Below, piece after piece: positions 25,901 through 37,800 of a DNA stretch of 64,000 nt. This DNA comes from Vitis vinifera (Eukaryota; Streptophyta; Magnoliopsida; Vitales; Vitaceae), in contig NC_081823.1 in the NCBI RefSeq assembly GCF_030704535.1, positions 10,528,501 through 10,592,500 of the forward strand, in the 5' to 3' direction. Every line of letters starts with the position of its first letter. Within the stretch, counting starts at the first letter, position 1. The position numbers and the translations under genes were made by a program. Under the pieces are notes generated by a model. The model saw nothing but the letters and a program-made list of their open reading frames with translations, was not told where the DNA came from and searched no databases.

Positions 25901-27352
25901 CTCTAAGTTGATATTTTGTTAATGTTGGTAACATGAGCAAATAAATATCCAACCATCATGTAGTCCATCTCAAAAATTAAAAGCGTATATAAAATTTTCA
26001 TGATAGAAAATTCCTGCCCTTTGAAATCTTAACTAAATTGTATTCTTGGTAATGCACTCATCATATGATTTGAAATCTTTTAATACTTCGGTAATATAGT
26101 ACTGCACCACATTATTTCATTGTCGGGTGATACTGCCTTACAAACCTTGATTGTCTGGATCATGATTCTTCATTTATATAGAGATTGTGTTCATTGCTTC
26201 ATGCTATGTTATGTTTGCTTTTAGTTTCATGTTCTTGCATTTTCGTTAATCGTGTTATTTACTATTCTTATATTGTGTGGTTACAATGATAATGATTATG
26301 TCTTCTTCATTATTTATATATTATTCATAAATAATCAAACTTTACCTGGAGAGAGTTTCTTGGAACCAATGACTAGTGAGTCAAATGCTAATGAGGGGAT
26401 GGCTGACAGGTCAAATAATAGTTTTCAACTTGTGCATTACCAGGCTGATTCGTTTTAACCCGAATTTAAATTCTCAATTTCCAAAGCTATATCTGTGTAC
26501 CTTTTTTCCCTATATTCTGAATTCACATGCCTTTTTGTTGTTTTTTGGCCAAATTGATAAAAAAAAAAGGTGGTGCATATCCTTCTGCAAGTGTTTTATT
26601 TGCACATAGCAAAGCATATCACTGCTGTGTTGATATGGGGGCCTCAAAATACCACATTATATCAAGAGGATCCAGTGTGATAAACTCTCATCCTGCAGAA
26701 AATAGGAAGGGAAGATTTGATAATATACAGAATAAGAGTCCGTTTGACAGCGATTCTAAGAAGCGTTTTTATCCCAAAAAGTGTTTTTTTTTTTTCAAAA
26801 GAAAAAATAGGTGTTTGGCAAAATTTAGGAAACACTTTTAAAAATATGAAAAATCATTTGTAGTGTTGAAAAATTACTTGTAGTGTTTTTCAGAGAAATA
26901 CTTATAAGTGATTCTCCTAAAAAACACTTAAAAAGAAAATACTTACACTAAAAACGTTTCGAGTAGAAATGTTGCCAAACACACTTTAAATAAATAAAGG
27001 ATGGTATAAGAATATTTTGTGAAATTTGATAAGATTGTATTATTATTAACAATTTCAAATTATTATTATATTCTGTTTTCTGCCCTTATAACAAGAAGCT
27101 TGCATTTGAAAATGGTCAAAATTATTTTGTAGTGGAACTTTAGATAAAATTGTTTGTTAAAGTATAAAATGGAGCATCTTCATGAGATTGATAGTTTGAG
27201 GATCTTAATTTCTGTCAACAGTCTTTATGACAAATTTTCAACTTTTCATTCCTGCACTGCAGGTCTATCAAGAAAAAGGCATGATAGACAAGGAGAGATA
27301 CAAGACTGAAATGTTGGAGTACAGATCCGCATATGATTCAAAACCTCAATAG
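19960..27352 (+). CDS. ARID and HMG-box DNA-binding protein (HMGB9/HMGB10-like)
   Basis: Six exons joined by GT/AG introns give 331 residues: 19960-20177, 22250-22328, 23301-23463, 23547-23627, 24515-24879 and 27263-27352. All phases match. The start is the ATG at 19960; the open frame extends 5' only through a non-ATG codon. Residues ~48-145 form an ARID domain (LDLHRLFVEVTSRGGLEKV, then RKWKEV and TTITSASFVLRKYY). Residues ~181-222 are the conserved linker of this family (DGKFDNGYLVSVNLGS...GVLYHIP). Residues ~255-322 are one HMG box (RPKRSQSGYNFFFAENYARL). Plant ARID-HMG proteins are nuclear and bind AT-rich DNA; HMGB15 of this class acts in pollen development, but this protein's targets are unknown. 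Length matches the 320-340 residues of HMGB9/10 better than HMGB15. The last intron (2.4 kb) splits the HMG box and carries a MITE. Confidence 0.93.
21363..21755 (+). repeat. 196-bp tandem duplication in intron 1 of the ARID-HMG gene
   Basis: Two copies, 21363-21558 and 21559-21755, both begin CTGGTTTGGTTCCAT and run through GGGGCATTTTCTTTTCC to GAGTTTTCTAT. They differ by scattered substitutions and small indels, so the duplication is not recent. No splice site lies inside that the gene model uses. Confidence 0.85.
22923..23272 (+). repeat. 176-bp tandem duplication in intron 2 of the ARID-HMG gene
   Basis: Copies at 22923-23098 and 23099-23272 share TATCCTCATTTT, GTCAAGCTTCCTTTTCCCTT and a TTTATTAAT...ACAGGTGCACAA end. 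Both end in a pyrimidine/ACAG stretch that resembles a 3' splice site, about 30 and 200 bp upstream of the real acceptor at 23300, so they are possible decoy acceptors. Confidence 0.85.
26737..26985. mobile_element. MITE in intron 5 of the ARID-HMG gene, ~249 bp
   Basis: The left end AGTCCGTTTGACAGCGATTC and the reverse complement of the right end (AGTGTGTTTGGCAACATTTC) match imperfectly, and the interior carries repeated AGTGTTTTT/AAAACACTT motifs in both orientations. It belongs with the short GTTTG(A/G)CA-ended elements seen in tandem at 39.2-39.9 kb. I could not assign a target duplication with confidence. Confidence 0.6.
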
Positions 27353-30300
27353 TCCCCATCTTGTGGGGTTACCCATTCAGGACCTCATCTCTCTCCATTT
27401 TGTTGTTGTTGCTGCTACTGTTGTGTTGTCTCCATTATGTTCTTTACAAAGATTACCCGATAACATGATTCCTATGCCAAAACTATTGGTCTTGGAATCT
27501 GTAAATGGTCTAGGGAATTTTAGATTCAATCTGGATCAGTGGAAAATTAGCTCAGCTTATATACACTGCTAGAATCAGAGAAGTCAATGATCTGGTTCCC
27601 TTTGTTGTCGTTTTTTTTTTTCCTAATTATCAACCTCTGTTGGCCAAAAATGCAACTTGTTTTTTGTCGTCCAATATTTAGAAACAAAATGTCTGAATTA
27701 TTTGTGATGATGGATGCATGGGTTAATCGTATTCTAAGTGAGCTCTGACCCCCTTCCATCCGAATTCCTGGATGTTGTCACGTTGGGCATCCTTGGCCAT
27801 TGCTGGGATTTGGTGCAGAACCTTCTTGTTGGTTCCACAACACAGTATGGTTCCTGATATGGGGTCAAATAGGGAGTAAATTACGTTGGAAACGAGGCTA
27901 CTCTTTCAGCATCGCCCTCTTTCATTTGTCTTTATGTGGGTACTATTGAAAATGCTTAAAAGCTGCATAACTTGATTTGGTACACTGTTAAAGCACAGAG
28001 GAATTCAAGGATTGAACTGTTGTATGTGAGCTTGTCTCATCTCGATATGGAAAGGTGCTACTATTCTATGACTGAATCAGTATTTCAGATTTTCCCTCCT
28101 AAAAGTGGTCTCTGGCCATCCTTCTTTGATTTTTCCCAAGAAGGGTTTTATTCATATTGGAGGCAGAGGAGCAGTCTTTCAGAGTTGTCCTAGTATTGGA
28201 GATGGGTTCATGAATTACCAGGAGGTTCAAGTGAAGAAGCATGATGGTGGGACAGGTTTTGTCCAGAAGGGAGTTTAATGTGGGAGAAATCAGGAGGCAG
28301 GGCTTTGAACAAAAGGATGTCGGCCAATCCCATAGCTAATAGTTTTCAATTTGTGGTAAGAAACACTAATCACCAAAGCCCCTGGATGGTGAAGGAGACT
28401 CAAGTTTCAACCCCCACTGCCTGAGAACAATTCTTGGTCAACTACGATATAGGATGCTGCTGTCTGGAAGACATGATGAGACACTAGTATTGGAGCCTGG
28501 GCTCCCATCCAGGCCCCACCAGCCAAGAGGCGAGCTAAGATGTCAGTTGCAGCAAACAAGTGAGGAATTGAGGGAAGTGGGGCCTCTACTAACTGTATAG
28601 ATCCGGCAACAACAGTGGAAGACATGGATTACCCGAGTGGTGATTATAAATGCATCCACACAACACAAGAAGCAGAAGAAACAGGAGGCATCTCGTAGCA
28701 ACGAGCAATAACACTCATCACCACAATTTGGCAACTTCTGGTTAATACCAGTGCATCGCTCGTCATAAATCTGCCCCTTCTTACCATGCCTTTGGTTGGG
28801 GTTTGAGAAGAATGAATTCAACTGAGGCTCTAAATTCAACAGAGTTTGACAATGTGGCCCAGAGGCTGCAAGTACACACAAATGTAAAATCTGCTACAAG
28901 AGTTTTGGACTGGTCATACTCTTGGGGGGCCACATGGGATGCCACCGGACTGGTAAAATTGTAGCTCCACCTACCCCATCAATATTAATGAGCTTTCATC
29001 CATGGAGTCCTAGTTGTAACTTACAAGAAGCTAGGTTTCAAGCTTATTTGCATCTTGGAAATCCATCCATATGCATCTTCCTTTCACAATCCCTTTCAAC
29101 TGTGTAGATATTGTTTGCTTTGAATCCAAGAGATTCATATGGTTTTAAAACACATACAAATTTAAGAGGTGTCCATAGTAGCTTTTGGAACTTTTTCTCG
29201 GGATATCGCATGGATGCTTACTCCATTGGATTACATAGCAACCATTAGAAACTTTCTTTACATGAAAAGCATAGGACTACTCATCCTCCACTTCTAACTT
29301 CCTCTGTTTTCCATACACCATATCCTCTTTTAATGCTTCTTCTGCATGCAGTTGCAAGATATGCAATTGTCGTGAAATCGTCATGCTGATGATCAATTTT
29401 CAAATACGCGCTCTGGGCAGGTGAAGGGGCCTGAAACAACTAACAGAGCCAGGGAAGGAATTCAACTAGTCAACTGAATCATATAACAAAATTATCACAT
29501 CACAATAATTAACAAAGCTACTGCAGCCATTCATATTCTATCCTACATGCTGAAAATTTTCAAGCTAACAAAAAATTGGTCTCAAAATCTTTTCCTGCAA
29601 CTTTGAAGAAGTCCATTTCCTGGGCATATGTAAGTTTCTATTTAATATATGGTAGATAACTATTGACGCAGTCATTAACTAAGATTCAGTACATCAAAAG
29701 TCAGGTCAAAGGGTTGACAGGAGAGGAAGAGAAAAAGGAGAAAATTTGTGATGGTGCCATCACATGTTAGGTCACCCTGACTTTGTTTTGTTGTCTGTCC
29801 TACCAAATAAGACCCAATACCTTCCTGCATCAGCTGAATCAAATTCATCTTTGTGAACATCTTTCCTTTTGACCTTTTGGGTGACCTCTACAACAGTATC
29901 ATCAGTCTATGAAACATTATCATGTTACAGCTCCTCCCACCACTTTTGGTGGGTGCCTGGTCTTTGGATGATATTGTGAAGAAACTTCCCAGTCTGATAA
30001 AGATGGTGTTTCAAACCCAAGGTTCAAGCTTAAGTTGATTTTTGGGTAAGCAGTTCACTTTGAGTATGAAATGAAATAGTCAATAGGGCTAGTCCAAGGA
30101 ACTTTCAGAATCAACTGGCCCCAAATGAAGATCAGAACAGCTTCCCCCTACCCATGAAACAATGGTGTGATTTAGAGACTTCAAAGAGGAAAAGTCCTGT
30201 GGAAAAGATTTATGGAAGAAGACCCAAATTTTCCTTTTTGGTACCCTATATGCTTATACTATAAGTCAATGAAATATTGAATACTGATATTTTATTGAAG

Positions 30301-32480
30301 ATATTAGGCAATGTGTAAGGACCTTTTTAGAACCCTATATGCTTATATGTTAATGAAATATTGAATAGTGATTTTTGATTGAAGATATTAGGCAAGGTGT
30401 AAGGACAGATGATGCATAGTATACCATATATGTGAGTGGCTTGTTATTAAATTCCATAAACAGAGGAATGTTACAAAACTATACCTTTTAAATGTGTATG
30501 TAACCATTAGCTTTTAAAAAGGTTCTTTTTTCATTTATTTATTTTTTAAATTCATCCTAGTTATTAATAAATAATAATAATAATAATAATGAAATGAAGA
30601 TGCATTTGTTTTTATTTCAAATTGGGTTTTTTTTTCTCCTTTTTTGTTTACATGAAAAAATGGTGGGTTGTAATTAAATTTTATGAACTATCAATGGAAA
30701 TGAAAGGAAGAAAGAGAATTTTGATAAGGAGGGAAGAAAATGTTCATAAATAAGGTGAGATTCTTTGAGATTTGATTTTTTTTTTTTTAAATATTTATCA
30801 CAATTCATCTTATTTGTTATTTTTATTGAGAGAATTACTACTATAAATCATAGTCCACTATAGAAATGAGCATTTTTCCTCATCTAAGAGGTGGGTTTTT
30901 GCTTGATTTTGTATTAGGTTTTTTCTTTTAGTCATAGGGTTACCCACCTTTTAAAATAAATAAATAAATTTAATTTTACAATGGGATAAAATATTTATTA
31001 GTGCCAATTTGGCTTTTCTCCCTTTGGTGTTAAAAGCAAGAGTTAAAATTCTTGTCAAATGTTGCTTGTAAAATATTATGTTGGGTAAGAAGTAATTTAG
31101 TTAATTATTGAAAATAATTAATTAAAATAAAAAAAATAAAAGATGATACTACCAATCTTATCAATATTTTTGTCATTTGTTTAAATGATAATAATGGAAT
31201 AAATAAAAATTATTTAAATTATTATTTTATTAAATATAAATTTTTTTATCTCTAATTATCATCTTTCATCCAATAAGACAATAAAAATAATAAATAAAAA
31301 TGGTAATAAAATTAACATTTTTTTTAGAAAAATGAAATAGGAAAATCTTTCATCAGAGTAACCAATTTAATTTCTAATACACTCTACTATTTTTAATTAT
31401 AATTATCAAATTATTATTTAATGCTATTAGTGATGTAATATCTTTAAATGCTAAAACCCCTTTTCTTCTTCCTATTTTACAATATCAAAATAAAAGATAT
31501 GATAAAAAAATAAAAAAAAATAAAAAATTAAGTGATAAGTACCCTTCTTTTTGTGAATTGAGTGAATTTGAAAGACCTTTTCACCCCAAGGATAATCTGA
31601 TAAAATCTCCTCACCAAAGAGAGATTCAAAAGGAAGAAAAGGTTGGTTATTTGGGTCGTATAGATGACCCAAAAATTTGAAAATTTGAAATTTAAAATTT
31701 TGATAATTTAGATTTAATGAGATTTTGGTAGTAAGATTGTTACCGAATCTGGATGATTTAAGAAATCACGCTCCCTTAAATGCACCTTTGACCCATGCCC
31801 ATGCCATGGCTGATTGTGAATACAAGGTTAAAATATATGGGTTGGGTTTGTAAATCATTACTCAATTGAATCAAATTGGATGGTGGCCTTTTCGCCTTTT
31901 CATTTTTCTTTTTGCTTTATGGGATGGGTGTCATGCAAAATCCTTTAAATAAAAAAAAATAAAAAATGAATTAAGGTATACCCATGTGTATAAAATTCAT
32001 TAGTAATGATATGATATGATATGATATGACCGCTTGTATAAATTATAATAGAATTACCAAGAAGGAAGAAAGAGAGAGACGGTATTTGGGGACAGAAGAG
32101 AGAAAGGGCAAAAGAGGAATGAGAATGAAACCGCGTGGAAGAGGAAGAAGGAGCAAGATGGCAAGGGGAAGAATAAGTAGAGTGTGGTAGAATACAAGAG
32201 AGAAAGAGAGAGAGAAAGAATAGTAATGACTGGAGATAGCGATAAGCACGGATTTTAAAACCAAGAGTTTCTGGTTTGGAAGGTTTCATTTTCCTTAAAA
32301 ACTTTAATAAATTACCTTTATTGTGTTGATTTTATTTATTTTCTTTTTTTTATTAATGGAAAGAGAGATTGTTGGCGAGTGAGCATATCCAGAGAGGAAG
32401 TGACCCGTAATTTAAGTGAAGAAAATAATTAAAAAATAAATAAAAACAAAAATCTTTTGACATTCCTGAATTACAGAATT
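27353..32480. other. Intergenic DNA and 3' UTR of the ARID-HMG gene
   Basis: The first few hundred bases should be the 3' UTR of the ARID-HMG gene; no AATAAA is obvious close to the stop. 27.4-30.2 kb is of balanced composition, with several short frames on both strands that show no domain or codon pattern. 30.4-32 kb is AT-rich. A GATAT pentamer run lies near 32009-32029 and a GA-rich stretch near 32060-32220. No RNA gene is recognised. Confidence 0.45.
30243..30408 (+). repeat. 89-bp tandem duplication
   Basis: Two copies, starting ACCCTATATGCTTATA at 30243 and again at 30332, both run through ATGAAATATTGAATA to GATATTAGGCAA and GTGTAAGGAC. They differ at a few positions. Noncoding. Confidence 0.8.
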
Positions 32481-32530
32481 ACTACGTTTGGGATTTGGTG
32501 ATTGAATTCAAAAGTTGGTGGTGTATTTTT

Positions 32531-32574
32531 GGGGAGTTGAGGAGAGAGATAGAGGGGGGGGGTGGGGAGAGGGG
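32531..32574 (+). promoter_or_regulatory. Possible G-quadruplex upstream of the C2H2 gene
   Basis: On the + strand a run of nine G is followed by T, GGGG, AGA and GGGG (32554-32574), with another GGGG at 32531. This provides four G tracts with very short loops, about 500 bp before the ATG of the zinc-finger gene. Whether it is in the promoter or the 5' leader cannot be told, as the transcription start is unknown. Function is an inference from base pattern only. Confidence 0.4.
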
Positions 32575-33068
32575 ATACTGAAAAAACGGAATAAGAGGCA
32601 AAGGGACGAAGAACGTGACAGTCAATATCCTTCGTGAGCAGTTAAAGAATGACCCTTGAGTATGTACAGTGTATTCATTCTCTTCTTCTTCTCCATCTTC
32701 ATCAGCTCTTCTTCTTTGGTTTTTCTCTTTACCCATTTCTAGATTTGTCTTCCTCTCATAGATAGCTTTGTTTTTTCGGATTAAGGAGCTGTTTTTTCTA
32801 GCTGGGTATACTGCAATTTTAGGTGATCATGATCAGTGCTTAAGATTTTTTTTTTTTTTTTTTTTTTGAAAAAAATTGAAAAATCTTTTTTTTGGTTTCT
32901 TTTCAGCTAAGCTACCTTTTCTGATGGATTGATCTGAATCTTGAGTCTGTGTTCCCGTCAGTTTTATCCTTAGGTGTTGGAAAGTCGGGTCGTGAGTCTG
33001 TGCTGTAAGTCACGCTAATTGGCTTCTGCCTTGTTCTCAGCTGGGATTCTTCTTCTGGTTTCGCTTCC

Positions 33069-34856
33069 ATGGACGATGATCAAAAGAAAGATTACTGTAA
33101 AATACTGGAAGGAGGTGGACGGGAGGATCACGTCGCTTTAGAAAAGGGCGCGCTGAAAGAGAAGCCAGCGGCGGCCAACGGAGGGCCAATGATGAAGCTC
33201 AAGCATCAGAGCTCCTGGGAGTTGAATGGGGAAGATAACGTCCGGGAACCTCGGATCTGCAGCGTCTGCAAAAGGGAGTTTAGCTCCGGTAAGGCTTTGG
33301 GGGGTCATATGAGAGTTCACATTCAGGCCAGCAAGAAAGAGGACGAGCTTGTTAACAAGAAGACCGCCAAGCTCAAGAAACAATCCGTGAATGGTCCTGG
33401 TTCCACAACGAACAATGCCGATGACACCACTTGTTCCCTTTGCGGCAAGAATTTTCCGTCTAGGAAGTCGCTCTTTGGGCACATGAGATGCCACCCCGAG
33501 AGGGAATGGAGGGGAATTCAGCCACCGCCCACCGCCAAAAACAGTTCATCTTCGACCTTGTCTGAGCTTCTTCCCCGAATAATGGATGATCAGTTTGATT
33601 CGGCTACTACTGTTACCAAGTGTGTTACTGATTTGCAGCAGTCTCTGTCAGGATCCGGATGGTCAGTCACTGATAGGAGAGGCCGGAAAAGCTTTCTTCC
33701 TGATGCTGACTCAGATGCTGATGCTGATGCAGCTTATAATCTCTTGATGCTCGGCCATGGGGATTTCCTCTATCTTGGGCACCCTCCACACTCTTATCAG
33801 CAACAGCAAAGAGTGAAGGAGGAATGTGAGAGCAATTCCCCAACTAACAAGGCCGAAATTGAGGAGAATAACCAATATTTTGAATGCACAGCTGGGTCGA
33901 AGAAGAGAGGAATTGAGGCGTCACTCTTCGGCAACATGAAGAATTCTCCGTCAAAGAAGTTGAGAATCGGAGAAAAAGGTTCCACTGAGGCTAGGAATGG
34001 TGGTGCCTTAATGTCGTTGAAAAAGATGAATGGTGGCAAAGGCAAAGGTAAGGCTGTGATGGAAACTGGTCTCTCTGTGGACCAGCCAGGGGACATGAAT
34101 GGCCTGTGGGCGGAGGCTTACTGGCCTAGAGAGGAAGCTGTGGAAGAGGAATCTGATAGCAAGAACACCTATGGCAGCGCACTTGGGGATCAGCTCAACT
34201 CCAACTCAAACTCCAACCAGGAGATTAGCATGAAAACGAAGAAGAAGAAGAGGAGGAAAATGAAGCTGACAGAATTGGAAGCAACAGGAGGAGCAGCAGG
34301 AGATATTGTGCCGGTCAATCAAATTCATCAGAAGCAGGTTCCTACTACTCCTGATAGGTACAGATGCAGTACTTGCAATAAATCTTTTCCAACTCACCAG
34401 GCCTTGGGGGGTCACAGGTCCAGCCATAACAAATTTAAGAACAGTCAAACAATGGATGATTCTGCATGTGCGGATGCCCCGCCGGCTGATTATGAAAATT
34501 ATGGATTTACACCCAATGTCAACCTCACCACCCAAGCTCATGAAGCTCTAGGATGCAACGATGCAGCTGCTGCCTTAGCTTCCATGCTCAGTACTACACA
34601 CCAATGCAAGTGCTGCAACAAGACCTTCCCAACTGGTCAGGCTCTTGGAGGCCACATGAGGTGTCACTGGAATGGTCCATCTGAAGCTCCATCCAGCCAA
34701 GTCACATCCCCAGGAGAAGCCAGTCAGACTGGTCCTAAACTCCTCCTAGGTTTTGATCTCAACGAGCTCCCCGCCATGGACGAGGAGGATGAAGGTACTG
34801 AGTCTGTCACTCTTGCAGCTGGTGATGCATCTTCCTCTCACAATTCCGTTAACTAA
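33069..34856 (+). CDS. C2H2 zinc-finger protein, four fingers, EAR motif (ZAT1/ZAT4/ZAT9-like)
   Basis: An intronless gene for 595 residues; the ATG has a good plant context (TTCCATGGAC). Four Cys2-His2 fingers start at C64, C122, C433 and C513. Fingers 1, 3 and 4 carry ALGGH, the plant QALGGH type in which the helix contacts DNA; finger 2 has SLFGH instead. Fingers 1-2 are close together and fingers 3-4 are about 60 residues apart, with a ~290-residue low-complexity linker between the pairs. A Lys/Arg cluster (KKKKRRK) near residue 393 is a likely nuclear localisation signal, and DADSDADADA near 215-225 is acidic. The C terminus carries DLNELP (563-568), an EAR motif that in plant C2H2 proteins recruits TOPLESS-type co-repressors. 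The likely role is a nuclear transcriptional repressor, often stress- or development-related in this family; the specific targets are unknown. Confidence 0.95.
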   Translation: MDDDQKKDYCKILEGGGREDHVALEKGALKEKPAAANGGPMMKLKHQSSWELNGEDNVREPRICSVCKREFSSGKALGGHMRVHIQASKKEDELVNKKTAKLKKQSVNGPGSTTNNADDTTCSLCGKNFPSRKSLFGHMRCHPEREWRGIQPPPTAKNSSSSTLSELLPRIMDDQFDSATTVTKCVTDLQQSLSGSGWSVTDRRGRKSFLPDADSDADADAAYNLLMLGHGDFLYLGHPPHSYQQQQRVKEECESNSPTNKAEIEENNQYFECTAGSKKRGIEASLFGNMKNSPSKKLRIGEKGSTEARNGGALMSLKKMNGGKGKGKAVMETGLSVDQPGDMNGLWAEAYWPREEAVEEESDSKNTYGSALGDQLNSNSNSNQEISMKTKKKKRRKMKLTELEATGGAAGDIVPVNQIHQKQVPTTPDRYRCSTCNKSFPTHQALGGHRSSHNKFKNSQTMDDSACADAPPADYENYGFTPNVNLTTQAHEALGCNDAAAALASMLSTTHQCKCCNKTFPTGQALGGHMRCHWNGPSEAPSSQVTSPGEASQTGPKLLLGFDLNELPAMDEEDEGTESVTLAAGDASSSHNSVN

Positions 34857-37800
34857 TCAGTAGAATTTCTCAATCCAAACAACTTGGTTATAGAGTTGAG
34901 TAGCTCAAACTTTAGCTTCTGATGGTTTCTGATAGTTTCGGTTAGTATTGTTTTTGCTCTTGGTTGCAGCAGTCAAACATTATTGCAGAGGAAACCTCTT
35001 GGTTCTTTCTTGTTATATCTCTAATGGGTCTTTTGGGGCTTGTCTTTTTGTGTCTATTTCTTCAACCAAAGCATGATGATCCAGCAGGCTCTCTCATGGA
35101 AAGATCCAAAAGGACCTTTTGTTTCTTTCTTTGGGACGAAGAAGACGATGTAAAGCAGCTCCATATTATACATATGTTTCTTTTTGGTTATTTAGATCCT
35201 ATATATATTCCTCATATTTTAATCTCCTTCTCTTTGGTGTTTAATGACTCTGCTTATTTTATTCAGATGATCAGTTTCATCTTTCCTTGCCCTTTCTTGG
35301 TAAAAATTTCAGGTTCCAATGAGGATTTTTTTTCTTTTAATCTTGGATGCCAAATGAGTATTTGAATTAGGTAGAATTTATCTGACTCATGATTTATTTA
35401 TTCTAGTATGTGAGGCCAAGAAAGCAGCACTAAGTAGTGGAGGTCCAAAATATGAAAGAGCAGTGCAAAAGTCAAGAAGCAACTCTCCATCAGGAGAAAC
35501 CTCACCCTCTATTAACTTTCCTTGCAAGGATCAACTTTTTTTCTTTAGGGAATTTTTTTAAATAAAATAAAAGAGGGTTGATTTGGGAAGAACATGGAAC
35601 TTGCTCAAAGTTACTTAGGAGGTGCTTGGAACTTCCTACTTGTGGGGTCATTTGAAGGGGTCTTGTTGTACTCATGACAAAGATGTACAATTATCTTCCT
35701 ATGCACTATTATTATTATCATATTAGGAGAAAAAAAAATACCAGTTCAAACTTTTGAGCTTACCTCAAATAAACAATTACACATGGCTCTATTGTTTAAT
35801 CTACTCTTGATCTCAACTGTGGAGCTTTCGGTTTCCTGTCCATTTCGCGCTCCATACATCGTTCTCGTCTCTTTGCTATGGCAACTTGTGACCAAGTCAG
35901 AAGCAAAAGCAAGGCACACAACTGAGTCATAGAGAGGGTTTTAACATTCAATTATTATTAGGTCTGCAAATGAATTGCTTGTATGTATGATGTTCATATA
36001 TTTGAATGAATCAGAACAGTAGACAGAGAAAGAGGAAGGCAGATAGAGAGAGCAGTTAATTGGCTGTGGTGGGGGTGTAAATGTTATGAGGGTGGGGGCA
36101 AGAGAAGGGTAGTGCACAGTAGGCACATCTTATATCTTTAGCTTATCAGAGAAAGAGAAGGCTCAACTGTTTTCTTGACACATTCTCGTGACCCTATGAA
36201 AGCAACACTTTTTATACGAATCATTTTTGACTTTATATATACATTGCCACCTTTCTCACGCCTTATTCTTAACTTTGGAATAGTACTAGACTTACTCACC
36301 TTTATGTGTCTACGCTCATTTACATTGTCACACATATATATACTCCTAGCTAGCTCCTTCAAATTAGAAGTCCCAATCTCCCTATCTACTACCCTTTTCT
36401 ACTTTGATGTTAAATTTAGCATAATTCATTACCAAAATTGCCTTTCATTTCACAAGGCACAGTAGGACAAAGACTAGAAAAAAATCAAATTACATGATTG
36501 AACAAAAACTTACATTATAAAGCGTATGTAGGTATTCGATCTTTTGTGGATTACTCTAATGTTTTCATGTGCACGTCTCGCAACATGCCAACCAGAAACT
36601 ACCCTCTAACCCTCTAATGATTTGACGCGTTATTGTATTTTCATATCCATAATTCATTTATTTTCTTCACATTCAGCAAAAAATTCACATCCCTAATCTA
36701 GAAACAAAAAACTTGTGAAGAAAGTCCTGACATGCTGCCTTGAAATTCATTTGGTACATTGTGATTTTCGCAGCATTTGGGCAGACAATTGGTCACTGTA
36801 ACATGGGGGGGCCATGACTATGATTGCCAGGCAAATATAGAAATGGAATCACTGATTGAAATATGCAATGCCCTTGTTGCATAGCAAGTGCTATGAAATG
36901 TGACTCACTTCATGTCCCCTTTCAAAGACAAGATGGCTCAATTTCTCCGAACCATCCAAAAGTTCATTTTTGCAAATTCTTATTTATTTATTTGTTTATT
37001 TTTTGAGAGATTCCTGCAGGAATATACATTCAACATTCTTGTCTTGTAACGTATTGTATGCTTGCATTTCTGAGGTACCACTCTTGGACCATGCTCTATG
37101 ATATGCTGATTTTTGTTGTCTCTTCATCCATAACCAGCTAGGGTGTTCACTTCCATGACTGAAGCTGTATTTACCATAGAATTTATTCAATAATGGTGAT
37201 TGTTTGGCATGTGGGTTTAACAAAATCGGGGTGACTGTGATCTCCAAATGACATTGGTTGCTTGAGACTAAACCTGTGCCTTTAATATATATGAGCTATC
37301 AATCCACAATTGTGTCTTTTCTTAATTATTCAAATGAATAATTGCCATGATTGTTCAGCTGGGGTAGATGGCCTATCCATCAACTATAAAATCAGCCAAT
37401 TTTTAAAGGGGATCGATTCCCCTTGAATTCATGATCACAGTTGAAACCAGTGTGCTTCTTTCATCCATAGTTGATTATTCATGCTTCCTTGTGAAAATTT
37501 GCCTAGATCTGTTCTGTACAACATAACTAGTTGTTTAGACTCTGAATGCATTTGCTTCTCACATCTTGCATCAAAAGAAATATTTCCACTAGCTGTTTTC
37601 AATTTTTTGTTGGACACTGCAATTGTTTCCAACCTTAAGAATCCAAGACTACATTGGACCCTCTTGGACCTCATTACCCTTGTGGGGACTAGGGAGTAGG
37701 TACTACCATAATGACATGTAGATTCCTAATCATGTTTATCAGTTCGTTGTTTCTTTCAGTGGCCTAACATCTTTCAATTTGAAACTTCATCCTTTTCCAT

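Noticed and set aside
28407..28881. Minus-strand frames of 72 and 112 codons with many Cys
   Set aside because: No recognisable motif spacing for a cysteine-rich peptide, no signal peptide pattern and no neighbour support.
34964..35365. 133-codon open frame after the C2H2 gene
   Set aside because: It lies in the probable 3' UTR, is rich in Phe/Leu/Ile as expected from T-rich DNA, and shows no known domain.
36011..36060. GACAGAGAAAGAGGAAGGCA resembling a miR156/157-like purine-rich sequence
   Set aside because: It does not match the mature sequence and no complementary arm for a precursor hairpin is nearby.
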